Positions 1 through 11,627 of a DNA stretch of 64,000 bases are shown here, one piece after another. The position numbers and the translations under genes are program-made. The notes under the pieces are model-generated. The model saw only the letters and a program-made list of their open reading frames with translations, was not told the DNA's origin and did no database searches. This DNA is from Haemonchus contortus (taxonomy: Eukaryota > Nematoda > Chromadorea > Rhabditida > Trichostrongylidae). Location: positions 45,248,651 to 45,312,650 of the forward strand of contig LS997563.1 in NCBI GenBank assembly GCA_000469685.2. The letters are read 5' to 3'. Each line of letters begins with the position of its first letter. Position 1 is the stretch's first letter.

Positions 1-111
1 AATCGGTGGAAAAGTGCCGCCGCCGTCGCACAGCCGTGTGTCGATGAAGTACTTGAGTTGAACTTTGCCGACGGCACTGACAAGGACGTCGTACATCACA
101 TGCCATCTTGA
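1..111 (+). CDS. possible 3'-terminal coding exon, partial, unknown product
   Basis: From base 1 the + strand is open for 36 codons and ends in TGA at 109-111. The stretch is GC-rich at third positions and has a purine-N-pyrimidine codon pattern (many GCC, GAC and GTC codons), unlike the AT-rich DNA after it. The peptide is acidic at its centre (VDEVLELNFADGTDKDVV) and I do not recognise it. AATAAA at 593-598 could serve as its poly(A) signal. The same bases are also open on the - strand in the mirrored codon phase, giving a hydrophobic-patterned peptide (MYDVLVSAVGKVQLKYFIDT), so the strand is uncertain. The true exon would extend past the left edge. Confidence 0.3.
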   Translation, partial: NRWKSAAAVAQPCVDEVLELNFADGTDKDVVHHMPS

Positions 112-1476
112 ATTATTTAAGTGTCCTCTTCTACAGCAGCAGGTCCCACGTTTGCTTGCCGACCTTCTGATTTTTTTCGATCACTTCTTACTACGAATCG
201 GTAGGTAGGTAAATCAGGTAAGGTGTGAAAGTGAAGGAGAGACGGATGAATGTGAGAAAAAGTCGTGCAATTCCAGTTTTACTTTGTGAAATTGATCAGA
301 ACCGGACTAGTTGGCGGCTGCCCTCTATGGGGTGTCGAAGATTTTATGTGCAATCATCTGGTAAATGTTCTGGGTAGTCATAATTTCCTCGTTTCCTCTG
401 CCCTTACATCGACATATGATTGTTTACCTTCTTCTCCATTTGTTTATCTCTTCTTCACCTTCACCACAATCATAATGCCCTTATGATAGACTTGCTATGC
501 TACACACACATTCTCTCTTGGTGGCACATTCCACATAAACTTGCTTCCTGCCATTGTTTTTGCCATTCCTTTGTTTCATGAATAACCAATAGAATAAATG
601 AATAATAAAATAACAAATAAATAGTTAAGTAAGGTTCTATTTCCCTTCTTCCCAGCCAAAACTCAGAATTCTGACAATACTCTTTGATTACTGCTGTCGA
701 TTGAAACCCGGCTCTGCCAAGGTCAGGTTGAACTTTGCTCATTCTGTGCCTATGACGGTAGGACCGAGTTTTTCTCGGTAGCAGAATTACTGGGTCGGAG
801 GTTGAACCTAACTTATTGGGTCTATCTATCCCAATTTTGAGTGCTTAACTTGTGGTTGATTTATCCAAAATGAAATTTCTTGAATTCTAATATTTCTTAT
901 TTCTGATTTGATTCCTGATTTTTTAGTTTTTGAACTTTGAAGTTTTCTTCTCAGGCGACCAAAAACGTTTCGTTGTGAGGATCAAAATTGACTAAAAATG
1001 ATTTAGAATTGAACCCTATGCTCCTGGTAACCAGTTTGGACCTCTGTAAAGGTTTTGTCAATCATGTATGTAGGTAATTGCTGTACATCTATCTGTCCAA
1101 TATGCGATGAATATGAACATTTTTCGTTTTTTTCCCGGAACCGGCCCACCCACTTTATATAATTGCGTTTGATCAGAGTGTTGGTAGAATTATGGCCTGT
1201 TCGGTGGTCCGCCATGTTCTCGGCTTCAGTTTTACCTGTTAATGACCTACATATTCATTTGAAAGGATCTAGAAGTCTTTTCAAATTTCAATATGTTTGT
1301 AATATTTTTGTTTGTATTCGTACTTGTGCTTTTGCACCCACCCCTCCTCGCCTCCCCCACATAGGTACCCTCAACTAAAGCGCGTGATGAAAAGTCCAAT
1401 GTGAGGAGTTCGGGAGTACTCATGCTCTGGCGATTCCACCTTCCATTATAGTGGTACTTGAAATTTCCTTTCAGAA
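112..1476. other. gene-free stretch between left edge and mariner element
   Basis: I see only short chance reading frames and AT-rich DNA here. An AATAAA-rich patch at 590-625 could be the 3' end of a transcript arriving from the left edge. A small hairpin (CCGAG/CTCGG around T5) lies near 763-777. No repeat or gene family is recognisable. Confidence 0.4.
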
Positions 1477-1478
1477 TA

Positions 1479-1506
1479 TTAGGTTGAGTCATAAGTCCTC
1501 GGACAA
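1479..1506 (+). repeat. mariner terminal inverted repeat (transposase 3' side)
   Basis: This is a 28-base repeat identical to the reverse complement of 2713-2740. It begins at TTAGG directly after the TA duplication at 1477-1478. Confidence 0.93.
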
Positions 1507-1508
1507 AT

Positions 1509-2645
1509 TGGCAATGATCATATTAATCTTACAATTTTTAAAAGACATTAGCGAATCATTTGAAATATGCCCCATTGGAATCGATGGTCTTCTGCCAATG
1601 CTTGGGCAAATCGTAGATGTCCTTGCTTTAGAACGCTGGGAGCTAGCCCTTGGAGAACTGCACCAGTGCCACTTTGATGTCGTCGCGGGTTTGAAAGTCC
1701 TGACCATCCAGATGACGTTGAAGATGGGGAAAAAGGTGGTAATCCGAGGGATCTAAGTCTGAGGAGCATGGTTGGTGTGATAAACTTGTCCTGCCGAAAT
1801 TCGTCAGTTCAGTTTTGGTCGCTCTTGCAATGTGAGGGCGAGCGTTGTCGTGTTGGAAATAAACTTTGTGCTGCTGTGGACGTTTAGCTTCGGTATTCGC
1901 TTTCAAATTCCTCAGTTGCGTAATGTAGACGTGTGCGGTCACTGTGCATCCTTCGTCTAGCAGCTCCCATTATTCGACACGGAGAACGCTCCGCCAGAAC
2001 CAGTGCATAACCTCCTTCGCGTGTACGTTGGGTTTGGGGGAGTCTTCTGCTTGCGCACCTTTGTCAATCCATTGAGCACACCGGTGAACGTTAGGGTAGA
2101 GGTTCGACTTCGCAACCCTGGTGACTAGGTACTCGAGCCACGTGTGGTGCCCTTGAGCGTGAGGAGAGAAAGTGCCACGTCGTCGCGGCGGTCCATGTCA
2201 TGCTGCTTCAAAGCATGAGGCGTCTATGGACCGAGCTTTCGCACCTTGTCTATTGACTTCAATTCACGAAGAACTGTGGACCGACTCCCCAAGGGTGGCT
2301 GCCACTTCACGAGTAGTTTGATACGGATCGGCTTCCACCTAGCTCCGCAGCACCTTCAAATCCAACTTCATTGAGCGTCCCGGACGGTCTTCATTTTCGA
2401 CGGAATAGTCGCCCGATGCGAACTTCTGGTGCCACTTGTAAATTGTACACCTCCTGCTTGTAAACGTCCTTCATACCTCTATCGATTGCCGCGGGTTCAT
2501 GGCCAGATAAAAAAATAAATATGATGGTGTTGCGGATGTGGAGTTGCGACGGCTTGAAATCATGAGGCACAGTTGCTGGAAAGAAAACAGTTAGGTGCCA
2601 TCTCCAGTGTGCGTTTGAAAGAGCTTTCCATACTCTATCTAACAT
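1509..2645 (-). pseudogene. mariner transposase pseudogene
   Basis: The enzyme would cut and paste the surrounding element. Reading on the - strand, the apparent start is ATG at 2643-2645. The first block (2645-2391) holds the N-terminal helix-turn-helix region, with the family-like stretches HIRNTIIFIF and SGHEPAA. A block near 2390-2270 in another frame (DRPGRS, then TTREVAATLG) matches the linker and second DNA-binding region, but it is broken by stops. The catalytic C-terminal block (1942-1643) has HDNARPH and PSDYHLF. Its two aspartates are separated by 34 residues, which is the D34D spacing diagnostic of mariner. Beyond a stop at 1643 the same frame still reads LPKHWQKTIDSNGAYF, a typical mariner C-terminus. 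Stops and frame changes show it is inactive. Confidence 0.88.
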
Positions 2646-2712
2646 TGCCTCGCACGTTCATTTTCGTCACCTCTTTCCTGAGTTATGATCGCTAGAAGTC
2701 ACTACTCTCACA

Positions 2713-2740
2713 TTGTCCGAGGACTTATGACTCAACCTAA
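2713..2740 (-). repeat. mariner terminal inverted repeat (transposase 5' side)
   Basis: This is the exact inverted partner of 1479-1506. It is followed by the TA duplication at 2741-2742 and lies about 67 bases upstream of the apparent transposase start. Confidence 0.93.
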
Positions 2741-3940
2741 TATTTCATTGGTGAAGCTGCTTACTGAAGCCAGATGTGATCCATGTAAGCCCTAGGCTGG
2801 AAAGTTTCGAGAATCTTCCGCACCGTACTGAAATGTTCTCGAATATTCCCGAAAGCGAGCAGAAACGTCGTCGTTTGGGAAAAATTCCGTTTGATGACGA
2901 CATCCCGAATCGAAAAACGGTTTTGCACTACAATCTATACATTCCGTGCGTTCTTGAGTGTATCGTAACGAATACACCAGCGAGTGCTCCCACTAAATCT
3001 GCGTGGGTAACTGCTCAACTATGCTTCCTTTGTGCTGTTATCTCTCTTCGTTCCTTCTTTTTCTTTCCATTTTTCCATTTTCTTGGTGCCACATGGCTAT
3101 GGTTTATGTTCCTTTTTGTCGGGTCTCATTCTTGCTCGTTGCTCGTTAGAGCTTCCTACAAACTGCCGAAGACTCGCTAGCCGTCCTTCGAGGCAATGGG
3201 CAGTAATTGCTGTGAGCCGTCCGTTTTTTCGAAAACGCCATTCGGTCATTATTTACTAGTAATTTGAATCCTACATGTCCAGCTGTGACAGTTAGCCCCT
3301 CCGAGACCGGTCACCTACGTCCACTGATAGAGAACACACCGTAAGTTAGCCTTTCCCCACATGAACCGCTTCATCCACACATCATTAGCGACAAGGGATA
3401 TGGTCATAAACGCATCCACCACACGATGCATACGGTAGCTGCTGGTATCCCAGAACTGGCCTCCCAGACGAGCTTTTTTTTTGCGACGTCGATATATCGC
3501 CTTAGGGACGTCCCAGGGGTTTGCTGAACTCATTTTGGAGTCTGCAGCTTTATTAAGGGATAAAAACGAAACCACGGCTTTCCTCGGAAATTCGGGCTTT
3601 GGGCATGAACTTCCCCGAAGCTCCAGTTTCCTATGTAGAGGGTAGGGGTACCTAAATAGAAAAACCTCCCGCTGAAATAAATAGTATGGGAGGTTGCCGT
3701 CTAATTGTAAGAGAATTAAAGGGATCTGTTGGTGGAAATCTGCGAAACTCCCGTTGGAAATCCGAGACCCTCGTTTTTCGTCGTAGTTTAAGGGAACTGA
3801 CGAAAAGCTGAGTATTGGGGTGAGGTCTTACTCGACGACGTCGTTGACTATCACCCTTTTTCCACCACATGGGCCATCAGAAGCCTGACTCGATATCTAA
3901 TAACTGTGTCTTATGAGGGTTGGCCTTTGTAATGCTCACT

Positions 3941-4013
3941 CGTCAGGGTTACTGCGTCAGGGTTACCTCTTTTCCGCCTCAAAGCGTCAGGGTTACCTCT
4001 TTTCCGCTTCAAA
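3941..4013 (+). repeat. 30-bp tandem duplication, about 2.4 copies
   Basis: The unit starting GCGTCAGGGTTACCTCTTTT occurs at 3954-3983 and again at 3984-4013 with one base change (CCTC versus CTTC). A partial unit (CGTCAGGGTTACT) precedes at 3941-3953. Confidence 0.9.
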
Positions 4014-7000
4014 AAAGCCATTATCGCCTTCTTCCAGAGCTTGTCCTCTTTTTTGGTGCCACCTTTAGGCGTTTGACGGGTCGGGCATTGAACTTCTCAT
4101 TGTTCCCATACTTCGTTGAAGGAGGTATTGCCGAATCACTTCAATCAAAAGCGATTGTTCTGGTCTGTTCCTGATCGATTGAGCTCTTCTATTCAGCACG
4201 GTACTGCAGTAGTAGCTGCTTCAGTTTCGAAGACCATCTGGAATGGAGAAATTGGACCTATCGACTTTGTTTCAAGCTTTGGTAGCGGATGCCTGGTGAA
4301 AAGGTCCTCTTTCCCTTCCCAGTTTGCACCGCTGTCGTTCCCTGAAGTGGTATTCGTGCAACAAAAGGTTAGCATACTCGTCCATGATCGTCCTTCTTTC
4401 CGGTCAACCACAAGAGCTCATTTCTGGCATTTCTGACCCTTCCCTGTTTTGGCTGTTTGGGCTCCTGGAATCAATTGCTAACTGGGGCCCTCCTTTGCGT
4501 GTCCTCGAACAGATGTTCCATCAATTTCTTCTTCAACATCCTATTTCTGCATACATGCAATATCGTCTCCGTTGTCATTGGCAGAGTTTTGTTTTCTAAG
4601 CAACTTTTCCTCGAACTTCCCAAAAACCCCACTAGGAATCCCTCTGGGAACATTTGTAAAATATTGTTTCTTCTCCGGTTGCAGCAGTTTCTGTCACCCT
4701 TTTCAGTCTGGTCTTATTACACTGTATCACTTTTTATCACATGTTATCACTCACTGATAGAAGGATGTTTTAGCAAAAAATAATATCAAGTGCTGACCTC
4801 ATGGGTCTTACCGAACTGCCTTTTTTGGTTGATTTCATCCAAGTATCAGGAAAGATGATCGAAGAATGCCCTTTTGAGATGAACGTGGTGACAAAAGGTC
4901 CAGAAAAGATCGCTCGGCGATACCGTGTAGGTACAGAATCACGAGAAAACAGTCATAGATACTTAATTTCCAGCAATTGGAAAGAGCTCGATGGTCCCCT
5001 GCCATGAGTGCGTGCTTCTTGCAATTTACGTGCTGTAATTCTTTTCATTTCATATTTTCAATCGATTTTTCATGGGCCTCGCGGGGTACCTCCTCCGCTT
5101 TCGCCTTGGTTTGTCCTTCTTAGTCATTTTTCTCTAAAACTTCGTGTACTGGTTTGGTTTCTTTGGGCACTTTCAGCTGTTTCATCTCTCGATGTGCCCC
5201 TGATTTCAGTGGATCGACTCCACATCTTTGGAATCTGTCTGGTTCTCTGAAGAAACGGCTGATTTCTCATTCAATCAGGGCATATCGAAAGTTATTCTTG
5301 AAAGGGCCCAGTAAATTCTGGAAATCCTGTCTAGAGTCGGAAAATCGGCTTGTATTGATCTCTTTTGGCTTTTAAAGCCTTTTCTAGGATGCCTATAGTG
5401 GCCGGTCTGATGGCCTGTTTTATTACTTTCTTCTAAATGCATCCTCTAAGTAGTATCCGCATTCGAGCCAAGCCATGACAAGAACAGAATGAGGAGATTT
5501 GGTACCTCGGGGGGAACTCGGACCTCCCACAGTGCATTTCGAGCACTTCACAATCGTTCTCTACATCATCGATAAGCTGCCCGTTCATCGATTTGAGCGG
5601 TGGCAAAGCAATCAATGAGTTTTTTGAAGGATCTTCTGAGCTGCGTTCACATCTGACGCATTCCTACGTAGTTATTGTAATGAATGTCCTAGGAACTTGA
5701 TGCCGTCCGTTGATGACAACAACGAACGGCCTCGTGACCTGATGGAATTTCTACGTTGTTGACAGCAGCAACAGATGGCATCCATCGCCTGTGGTGGCTT
5801 CATAAATCAGCAAAATTACTCCCCAATTGTGAACCGACGTTCCGCTCGATGACTTCAATGATTCCCTGGCTTTGATTTGTCAATTACTGTTATTACCAGA
5901 AGGAAAAAAGGAGGTTCAATATTCAAAATGAAGCCTTTTCCCTTTATTGGAATTCGTGACTACGGTATCTTGCTGGCTAACGGTGCTCGAGTGGGATGCT
6001 CATAGTTGAGAGGGAATTTCAAGATCGCGCCACGTATTCGGATTACTTTCACTATCGAGAGAGTTTTGTGTAGGATTGAGTTTGCCTTACACTGACCTAC
6101 ATAGTACTCGGTCCCTGTACCGACAAGCTCAAGGTGAGAATGATCCGCATTCACCTCCCGTCTGGGGAGACCTGCTCGGCTACTTCTTTACCTCATACCC
6201 AATTTTAGTTGTTAATAAAAAATTGTTTCGTCATCATACCAATGTCGTCATAGGTTCTTTTTTACTTTTTGTTAGCTTTAATGGCCCCTAAAAGCCCCTG
6301 AAGAGAGTCAGCTGATGTCGCCCAATGAGGCAGTTCCCTGTTATGCCCTTTGAAATGGGATTTTTTATTGCTGGAGACTAAATGCGCCGTTTAAATGTCG
6401 CCTGAAGATATGGCTTTCGGAAAGGCGATAGACACAAAATTGATAGCCATCGACTTCATGAGAAAGCTCATCTGTTCTGGTCATGAACGATATCATGGAA
6501 GAATCCTTGTGAAAAAAACCTTCCGCTCCCAATCTCCTATCATTTTATTGTCTCCATATGGGCGAGTCTGCAAACTCGTTTTTAGTGGATTTTTTTTGTT
6601 GGTCTAAACTCTGTGAAATCTTTTCTTCAATTCATATTCCCATCGGCGGAAGCAGTTCTAGATCTGGACGATTACTACAGAAGTTATAAATAGTTCAGTT
6701 GCTTGCAGCCGGTGACCTTTTTTTGCGATAGCTGAGACTTTTTGACTTCATTTTTTGAGAATTTTTGGTCTTTATGTTTTTTTAATAGAGAAAACCTCAA
6801 ACGGGAAAGGTTCTGTGAAATTTATTTATTTTTTTATTTATTTGTGCACTCATTGGTGCGCTACAAACAGGGCAGAAGGTGTTAGTTTGGTCAAGCGTGT
6901 TAAGGCGAGAACAAACAAAGAAACAAACGCTAAACTCGAAATCTACTGATTTCGTGTGATAGAACGATTGAGAAGTATGCCATGTGAAGGGAGATCTCGA

Positions 7001-7319
7001 GAGAAAGTTTCAGGCATCTTTCCTCATGTGGAAGATATATTTTGCAATAGCTTCATTTATTAAAAGTATTGGATATGTCATAAAATTGGCTTACTTAATA
7101 GATCTCCTCATTTATGATCTCTCGAATGAAGATGCTTGACTTCCATTTGATAAGTGAGCTATGTAGTATGTTTGAACTATGTAGCAGGAGGAATGGTGGG
7201 AGTGCTGTGCGAATGCACTGCTTTCAATAGCACTATTCAACGTTTAGCCTTGTGACGAGCTTTTTTCAGAGCCATCTGAACCTTATTTTCATGAGGATTG
7301 CGTTTTAACATCGTTACAA

Positions 7320-7375
7320 TTCTGAATCGAATTGTGATACATGGCGCATCACGGGTTGATCGGGCGTGATCGACT
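7320..7375 (+). repeat. solo 3'-end fragment of SINE family 1
   Basis: TTCTGAATCG, then ACATGGCGCATCACGGGTTGATC, follow the order of the 3' region of the full SINE copies (GATTCTGAACGGAAGTCG, then GGCGCATCC, then GGGATTGATCAACGCC). No tRNA-like head is present upstream. Confidence 0.5.
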
Positions 7376-8284
7376 TCATTGCTAGGGCTTTCCATTCAGT
7401 GAAAATGAAACTTTAAAGATAGAGTTTTCTGAGTTGGTCGCTCCTGTTTTGTGTTGATCCGGGTTGACGTCGGATAGCAATGAGCTAGGATTCGACCCAG
7501 AATCATAGGGAATCGTTTGGGGGGAGGGGGAGGGTGAGGGGCGTCATGCCGGATTTTCACGTAGCAGTAGCACTACTGCTGGCGGGGTCAGTTTGGAGTG
7601 GTATGTACCAATACAATGGTCAATCTGCCCAGTAACTCTGAACGTTACTAGTAATTCTTCCAGTTCCTCGTTTCGTTCCACTCTTCAAAAGATAGCCAGA
7701 TATGTTTTTAGGACATTTACCCATACCACATCTGTAGCGGTTTTTGATCATCACAATGGGAATTAGGTGCTGTTTACTTTTTTTGAAAAGTATTAAACCT
7801 AGTTATGATCGCATACCGTTTCTTCACAAAGAAAGTAAACAGAAAGGGATTGTGATGAGCCGATGGCGATAAAGTACGATGCAATTACCGCCCAACAATC
7901 CAACCGGCCGTGTAAGTGGCTTTGTACTAGGTTGTTGTGCCAATGAGTGACAGCTGACTGGGCATGAGGGACCGGAGACGGAGCAGTCTGGGAAGAACCG
8001 GTTTCGTGCTCTTTGTTAATCGTTACGGACAGCTTTTCTTATGACCGAACGAGTGCCGTTTTTCCTGGAGTTTTCCAATCATAATCAATCATGTTTACAT
8101 AACTGGATCGAATTACAATGTACAGCGTCCAATACAGTTGAAGAGGTACTAGAAAAAGCCTCCCTCTCCGATCTTTTTCTCCGACAACTGTGGAGTGCAA
8201 TTGACCTGATCTTCAGCTCCGACAACGGCACTCTTCTGCCATCTCCTGTGAGAAATGGAGCACGAGAAATGAACTACTCGAGTA

Positions 8285-8339
8285 CCTCCCAATCAATTAA
8301 GTATGTACCTGTCAGTAACATACTTGATTGATTGGGAGG
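8285..8339. other. strong 22-bp-stem hairpin, microRNA-precursor-like
   Basis: The left arm at 8285-8306 begins CCTCCCAATCAATT. The right arm at 8318-8339 ends TTGATTGATTGGGAGG. They pair over 22 bases with a single mismatch that would be a G-U pair in RNA, around an 11-base loop (ACCTGTCAGTA). Three more pairs are possible at the base beyond a two-base bulge. The arm length and loop suit a microRNA hairpin, but no known microRNA seed is recognised and nothing shows that it is transcribed. Confidence 0.55.
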
Positions 8340-8553
8340 CTCATGCCTGGGGGCTTTCATGACTTTTATGATCCAATATTACTTTACAATTTCTACAAAA
8401 TACTTCCTATAAATATTATTATTGCATAATATTTGGATTGAATAGCCATACTTACCTAATTCAGTCATCCCTACAGTAAGGTATCATTAAATCCGGATGG
8501 TACCATGTTGTTAATGATTTAATCGAAAAAATATGAACTTTTCCCTGGAATGG

Positions 8554-8815
8554 GCGAAGGTGGTGTAGTAGCAAGTGGCGTACTATCCCACACGCATAGT
8601 CACAGGTTCAAATCCTGGATCAATACCTGCCTAAACCAACCAAGCCTTCTATCCCTCCGAGTTCGGTTAATCTGGTACCAGACTCGTCTGGAAAGATAAA
8701 TACACTGATTTGTACATTGCCAAGCCACCAAGTCATTGTAGATAGGGTCACATATGGATTACCGTACCGGGGGGCATACCATGAACAGGGTCCGTTAGCG
8801 CCGAAAGCTTAATCC
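8554..8815 (+). repeat. tRNA-derived SINE family 1, full copy
   Basis: The head contains a pol III A-box-like TGGTGTAGTAGCAAGTGG (8561-8578) and a canonical B box GGTTCAAATCC at 8605-8615. The body motif CCAACCAAGCCTTCTATCCC, then GGTACCAGACTCGTCTGG, then CAAGTCATTGTA, is shared with the other copies. The 3' end reads AGCGCCGAAAGC, close to AACGCCAAAGAC in the copies at 9682 and 35128. Such elements are transcribed by RNA polymerase III and moved by a LINE's enzymes. Confidence 0.8.
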
Positions 8816-9681
8816 TAATTATCTCATAAAATTTATGAGTCCTACTAGAAATACAGAGTGAATTTTATTTTTGACATTTTATATTTACTTTTTCGGGTAT
8901 GAAGCTCTGATAACTTTTTTACTTTTTGCTTTACTACTTTTTACTTCACTCAAACTTTTTTACTTGCTCTTACTTGCTTTTTTTTGTTTAGATACTTTTT
9001 GTCCTCGTACTTCCTTTCCTACCTACTATATAACTTTTTATTATTTTTTTTATTTTTACTTTTCAATATTAAGCGCCCTAAGAATTCTTCGAAGCAGTTC
9101 CTCTCGAAATGTTCATTTTTCATTATACTTTTTACTGTGGACTGGATCCACTGTCTCTCCACGGATCAGGTTTTTCAGATGTTTTTTTTTTTAAGATGTT
9201 GGCCATAATTTGATAAAAAAAGCAGACGCCGAGGTCAGAGCTCGCGTCTACCGTGCGGGTTTTTCTCATTCATTCGCACACCTTCCACCAACGGATTGGC
9301 TAATGATATCGATTACATTATGATTGAAAGGGTTATAGCTTTCGATTTTATCCATAATACCGGTTTTTCTCAGACTTTTACTTCCTAACAGTGTAATACT
9401 TGGCAAGCTAAGATTCTCATGGATCTTATGGCTTCATTGTAATCCTGGCATATCTCCTGACGAAGCAGCAGGGAGTGTCTTTAATGATTCATTTGTTGAC
9501 TGCAGTCGGGCATTGTACTAGTCATCGTTCAGCAGTTCTGAGTAAGGTCTTGAAAAACCTACGATACGGCCTTTGGTCTAGTTGTGTTCTCTCAGATGTA
9601 CTTGACTGAATGTTTACAATATGGCTGTTACTGCTGTATCCTGTTACATGAAATTACTAGACTGTAGTTATACATTAAGGG
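8816..9681. other. gene-free, T-rich stretch
   Basis: Positions 8870-9200 are strongly biased to T on the + strand, so open frames there are hydrophobic (F/L/Y-rich) and of chance character. No gene or repeat family is recognised. Confidence 0.45.
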
Positions 9682-9975
9682 AGGAATTAGCATAGTGGTA
9701 AAAGGCGCATTATCACACACGCAAGGCCACAGACTCGAATTCTGGATCGACAGCCGCCTGAGCTAACTGAGCCTTCCATCCCTCCGGGGTTGGTCATTTG
9801 GTATCAGGCTTGTTTGGGGGGGGGGGGGGATAAAAGCACAGACTTATATATCGGCAGGGCACCGGGAGTCATTGTATAGGCAACACATTTCATACGTCAC
9901 TACGATTCTGAACGGAAGTCGCGTGCGGGGCGCATCCCTCCGACGGGATTGATCAACGCCAAAGACATTTTCTGT
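9682..9975 (+). repeat. tRNA-derived SINE family 1, full copy with G14 run
   Basis: The A box TAGCATAGTGG at 9688-9698 fits the pol III consensus. The B-box region is GACTCGAATTC at 9732-9742. The body repeats GAGCCTTCCATCCCTCCGGG, GGTATCAGGCTTG and GTCATTGTATAGGC. The 3' region is GATTCTGAACGGAAGTCG, then GGCGCATCC and GGGATTGATCAACGCCAAAG. A 14-base G run at 9816-9829 interrupts the body where other copies have a short GGGAG/GGAAAG. Confidence 0.85.
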
Positions 9976-11613
9976 AACTTTCACTAGCACATATTATATA
10001 ATCATACTCATCGTAACCAGTAGGGTATCTGCACAGAGTCGGCGCAAAGTTTTTCCTGAAACAACAGAAATGCGAATGATTCAAGGCGAAATGCGTCGTG
10101 CAGTTTTTGCCGTTTGTTCGTTTCTGCAAAAGTGTTTACTGACCGGTTTCGCAAGGTAGCCTGATATCAGACGGACTGTGATATTATAAAAGTAGGTATT
10201 ATCATAATTGAGCGGTATGGAAGCATGTGCATAATCATTCAAGGCCATCATTTCCTTGGGTAAACAGATTACATGGCTTAACCCCATCAGTAGGAGTTTA
10301 TCATAAGTTTCTTTCGCTGTGAGAAACGAGAAGCTGTCAGAGACTTTTATGAATCTTCGTCCATTGTCAATGCTGGGCTTTCAATCCTGGAAACCATCTT
10401 CGATAGGGCAATTAAAAAAAATTTCTTGAAGGATTTCAATTTTTTTCAAATTCACCCGGCTTAAGGTGGTTATTACCGAGTAGAGAACAATTTCCCTCCA
10501 TAAATCCTCATAAAATCGCACTTTGGCGATAAACTACTTTTAAAAAACCGGTTACATAGATATGGATCTGTGTTTTTAGTAAAAGTGAAGAACCAAAAAA
10601 CTCTGTGAACTTGTCCTTTTTGCCACGCCCACTCCAGTATTTATTCGCGCTCGTGACCTGCTCCGGTAAGATTGAGGCGATTATTTTCCGGTAACCTATG
10701 TGTTTTTGTTATTAACAATAAGTACAAGTGTAATCTAGCATCGTTAAACATCGTCGACGTCGTTGCAACTCGTCCATCGCTACTTTTTCCTTGGCGCTGG
10801 CCGTTTCATTGACTTTTTTACGCTCGAATTTTATATTTTCTGAAATCTTTAGTAGTTTATCGATTGTTGGTGAGGTTTACGACGAGCAAGAAGCCATTCA
10901 AAATTAACGACTGGGTTTTTTTCCCCGTGGGAAAAAAACACTGGGGAGTCATGTTTTTGTCCACTTCGGGGTGTCGATTGTTATTCGTCTTAGTTCCAAC
11001 AATTTATGGTCTTTGGTGACAAAGAACATCCGGGCAAAAGTGGCAATCGTTCAATCGAATGCAGTTCAGAAGGGAATTGATGCGTTTGTTGTCTGGTATT
11101 GCTCTTTTCCTTGATAATGATGATGATGATGTTTTAAAGAGCTCTTTCTGACGGCTGACTGATGCTAGTCTGTCTGGCGAACCGCTCAATGACCGGACTT
11201 CTTTTCTTTCTACATCTAACTTCTACTTTCTTTTCGTTTATCCTTTTTCATACTGTCGTCTGTTTGGGTTGTAACAAGGTCAATCTCCTTTTTTTCTTTT
11301 TTGTATTTTTTTGTATTTTGTACACCGTTGTACACTCAGCTGTCGTTATAACCTCGCCACCTTTGCCTTTACCTTGGGAGGCTAGGTTCTTTCTGGCAAT
11401 TCATTTTTTTGTACCTAGTCATGTGCTCCTGTTACCATCTAGTAACTACAGGGACAACAAAGTTACCCAAAGCAAAAGTGATGTCAAAGGGCGATTTTGC
11501 AGTAAAATCAGGGTAACCGATTTACACTCCTCCTTGTCCTCTCCAAAATGTTATCGTCTTTAAAACAATTAGGAAAAATTCCTGTTCGAGTCAATGCTTC
11601 GAATCTGTCACCC

Positions 11614-11627
11614 GGGGGGGGGGGGGG
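11614..11627 (+). repeat. G14 homopolymer
   Basis: Fourteen consecutive G bases follow CCC. Similar runs occur elsewhere in the window and are possible G-quadruplex sites or assembly-sensitive spots. Confidence 0.9.

Larger units (their letters stand above)
1479..2740 (-). mobile_element. mariner (Tc1/mariner) transposon, complete ends, degenerate inside
   Basis: The element is 1262 bp, a normal mariner size. It is bounded by a 28-bp terminal inverted repeat starting TTAGGTTGAGTCATAAGTCC at 1479-1506, whose exact complement occupies 2713-2740. A TA dinucleotide flanks each side (1477-1478 and 2741-2742), which is the target-site duplication expected for this superfamily. The interior reads as a mariner transposase on the - strand but in disconnected frames, so this copy cannot make a functional enzyme. 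The perfect termini mean it could still be moved by a transposase supplied by another copy. Confidence 0.93.
2743..8284. other. gene-free stretch with one short tandem repeat
   Basis: No gene is recognisable. The longest open frames (for example 2776-3180 + and 3315-3575 -) resemble no family I know, have no splice-supported neighbours, and are of lengths expected by chance. The stretch holds a 30-bp tandem duplication at 3954-4013 and one SINE-like 3'-end fragment at 7320-7375, both listed separately. Confidence 0.4.

Noticed and set aside
9038..9200. Hydrophobic frames near 9000 that look like transmembrane proteins
   Set aside because: They are a product of T-run DNA, present in two frames at once, with no gene structure.
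11162..11563. 133-codon + strand frame, hydrophobic, membrane-protein-like
   Set aside because: The F/L/V richness follows directly from T-rich DNA. No family, splice or start context supports it.
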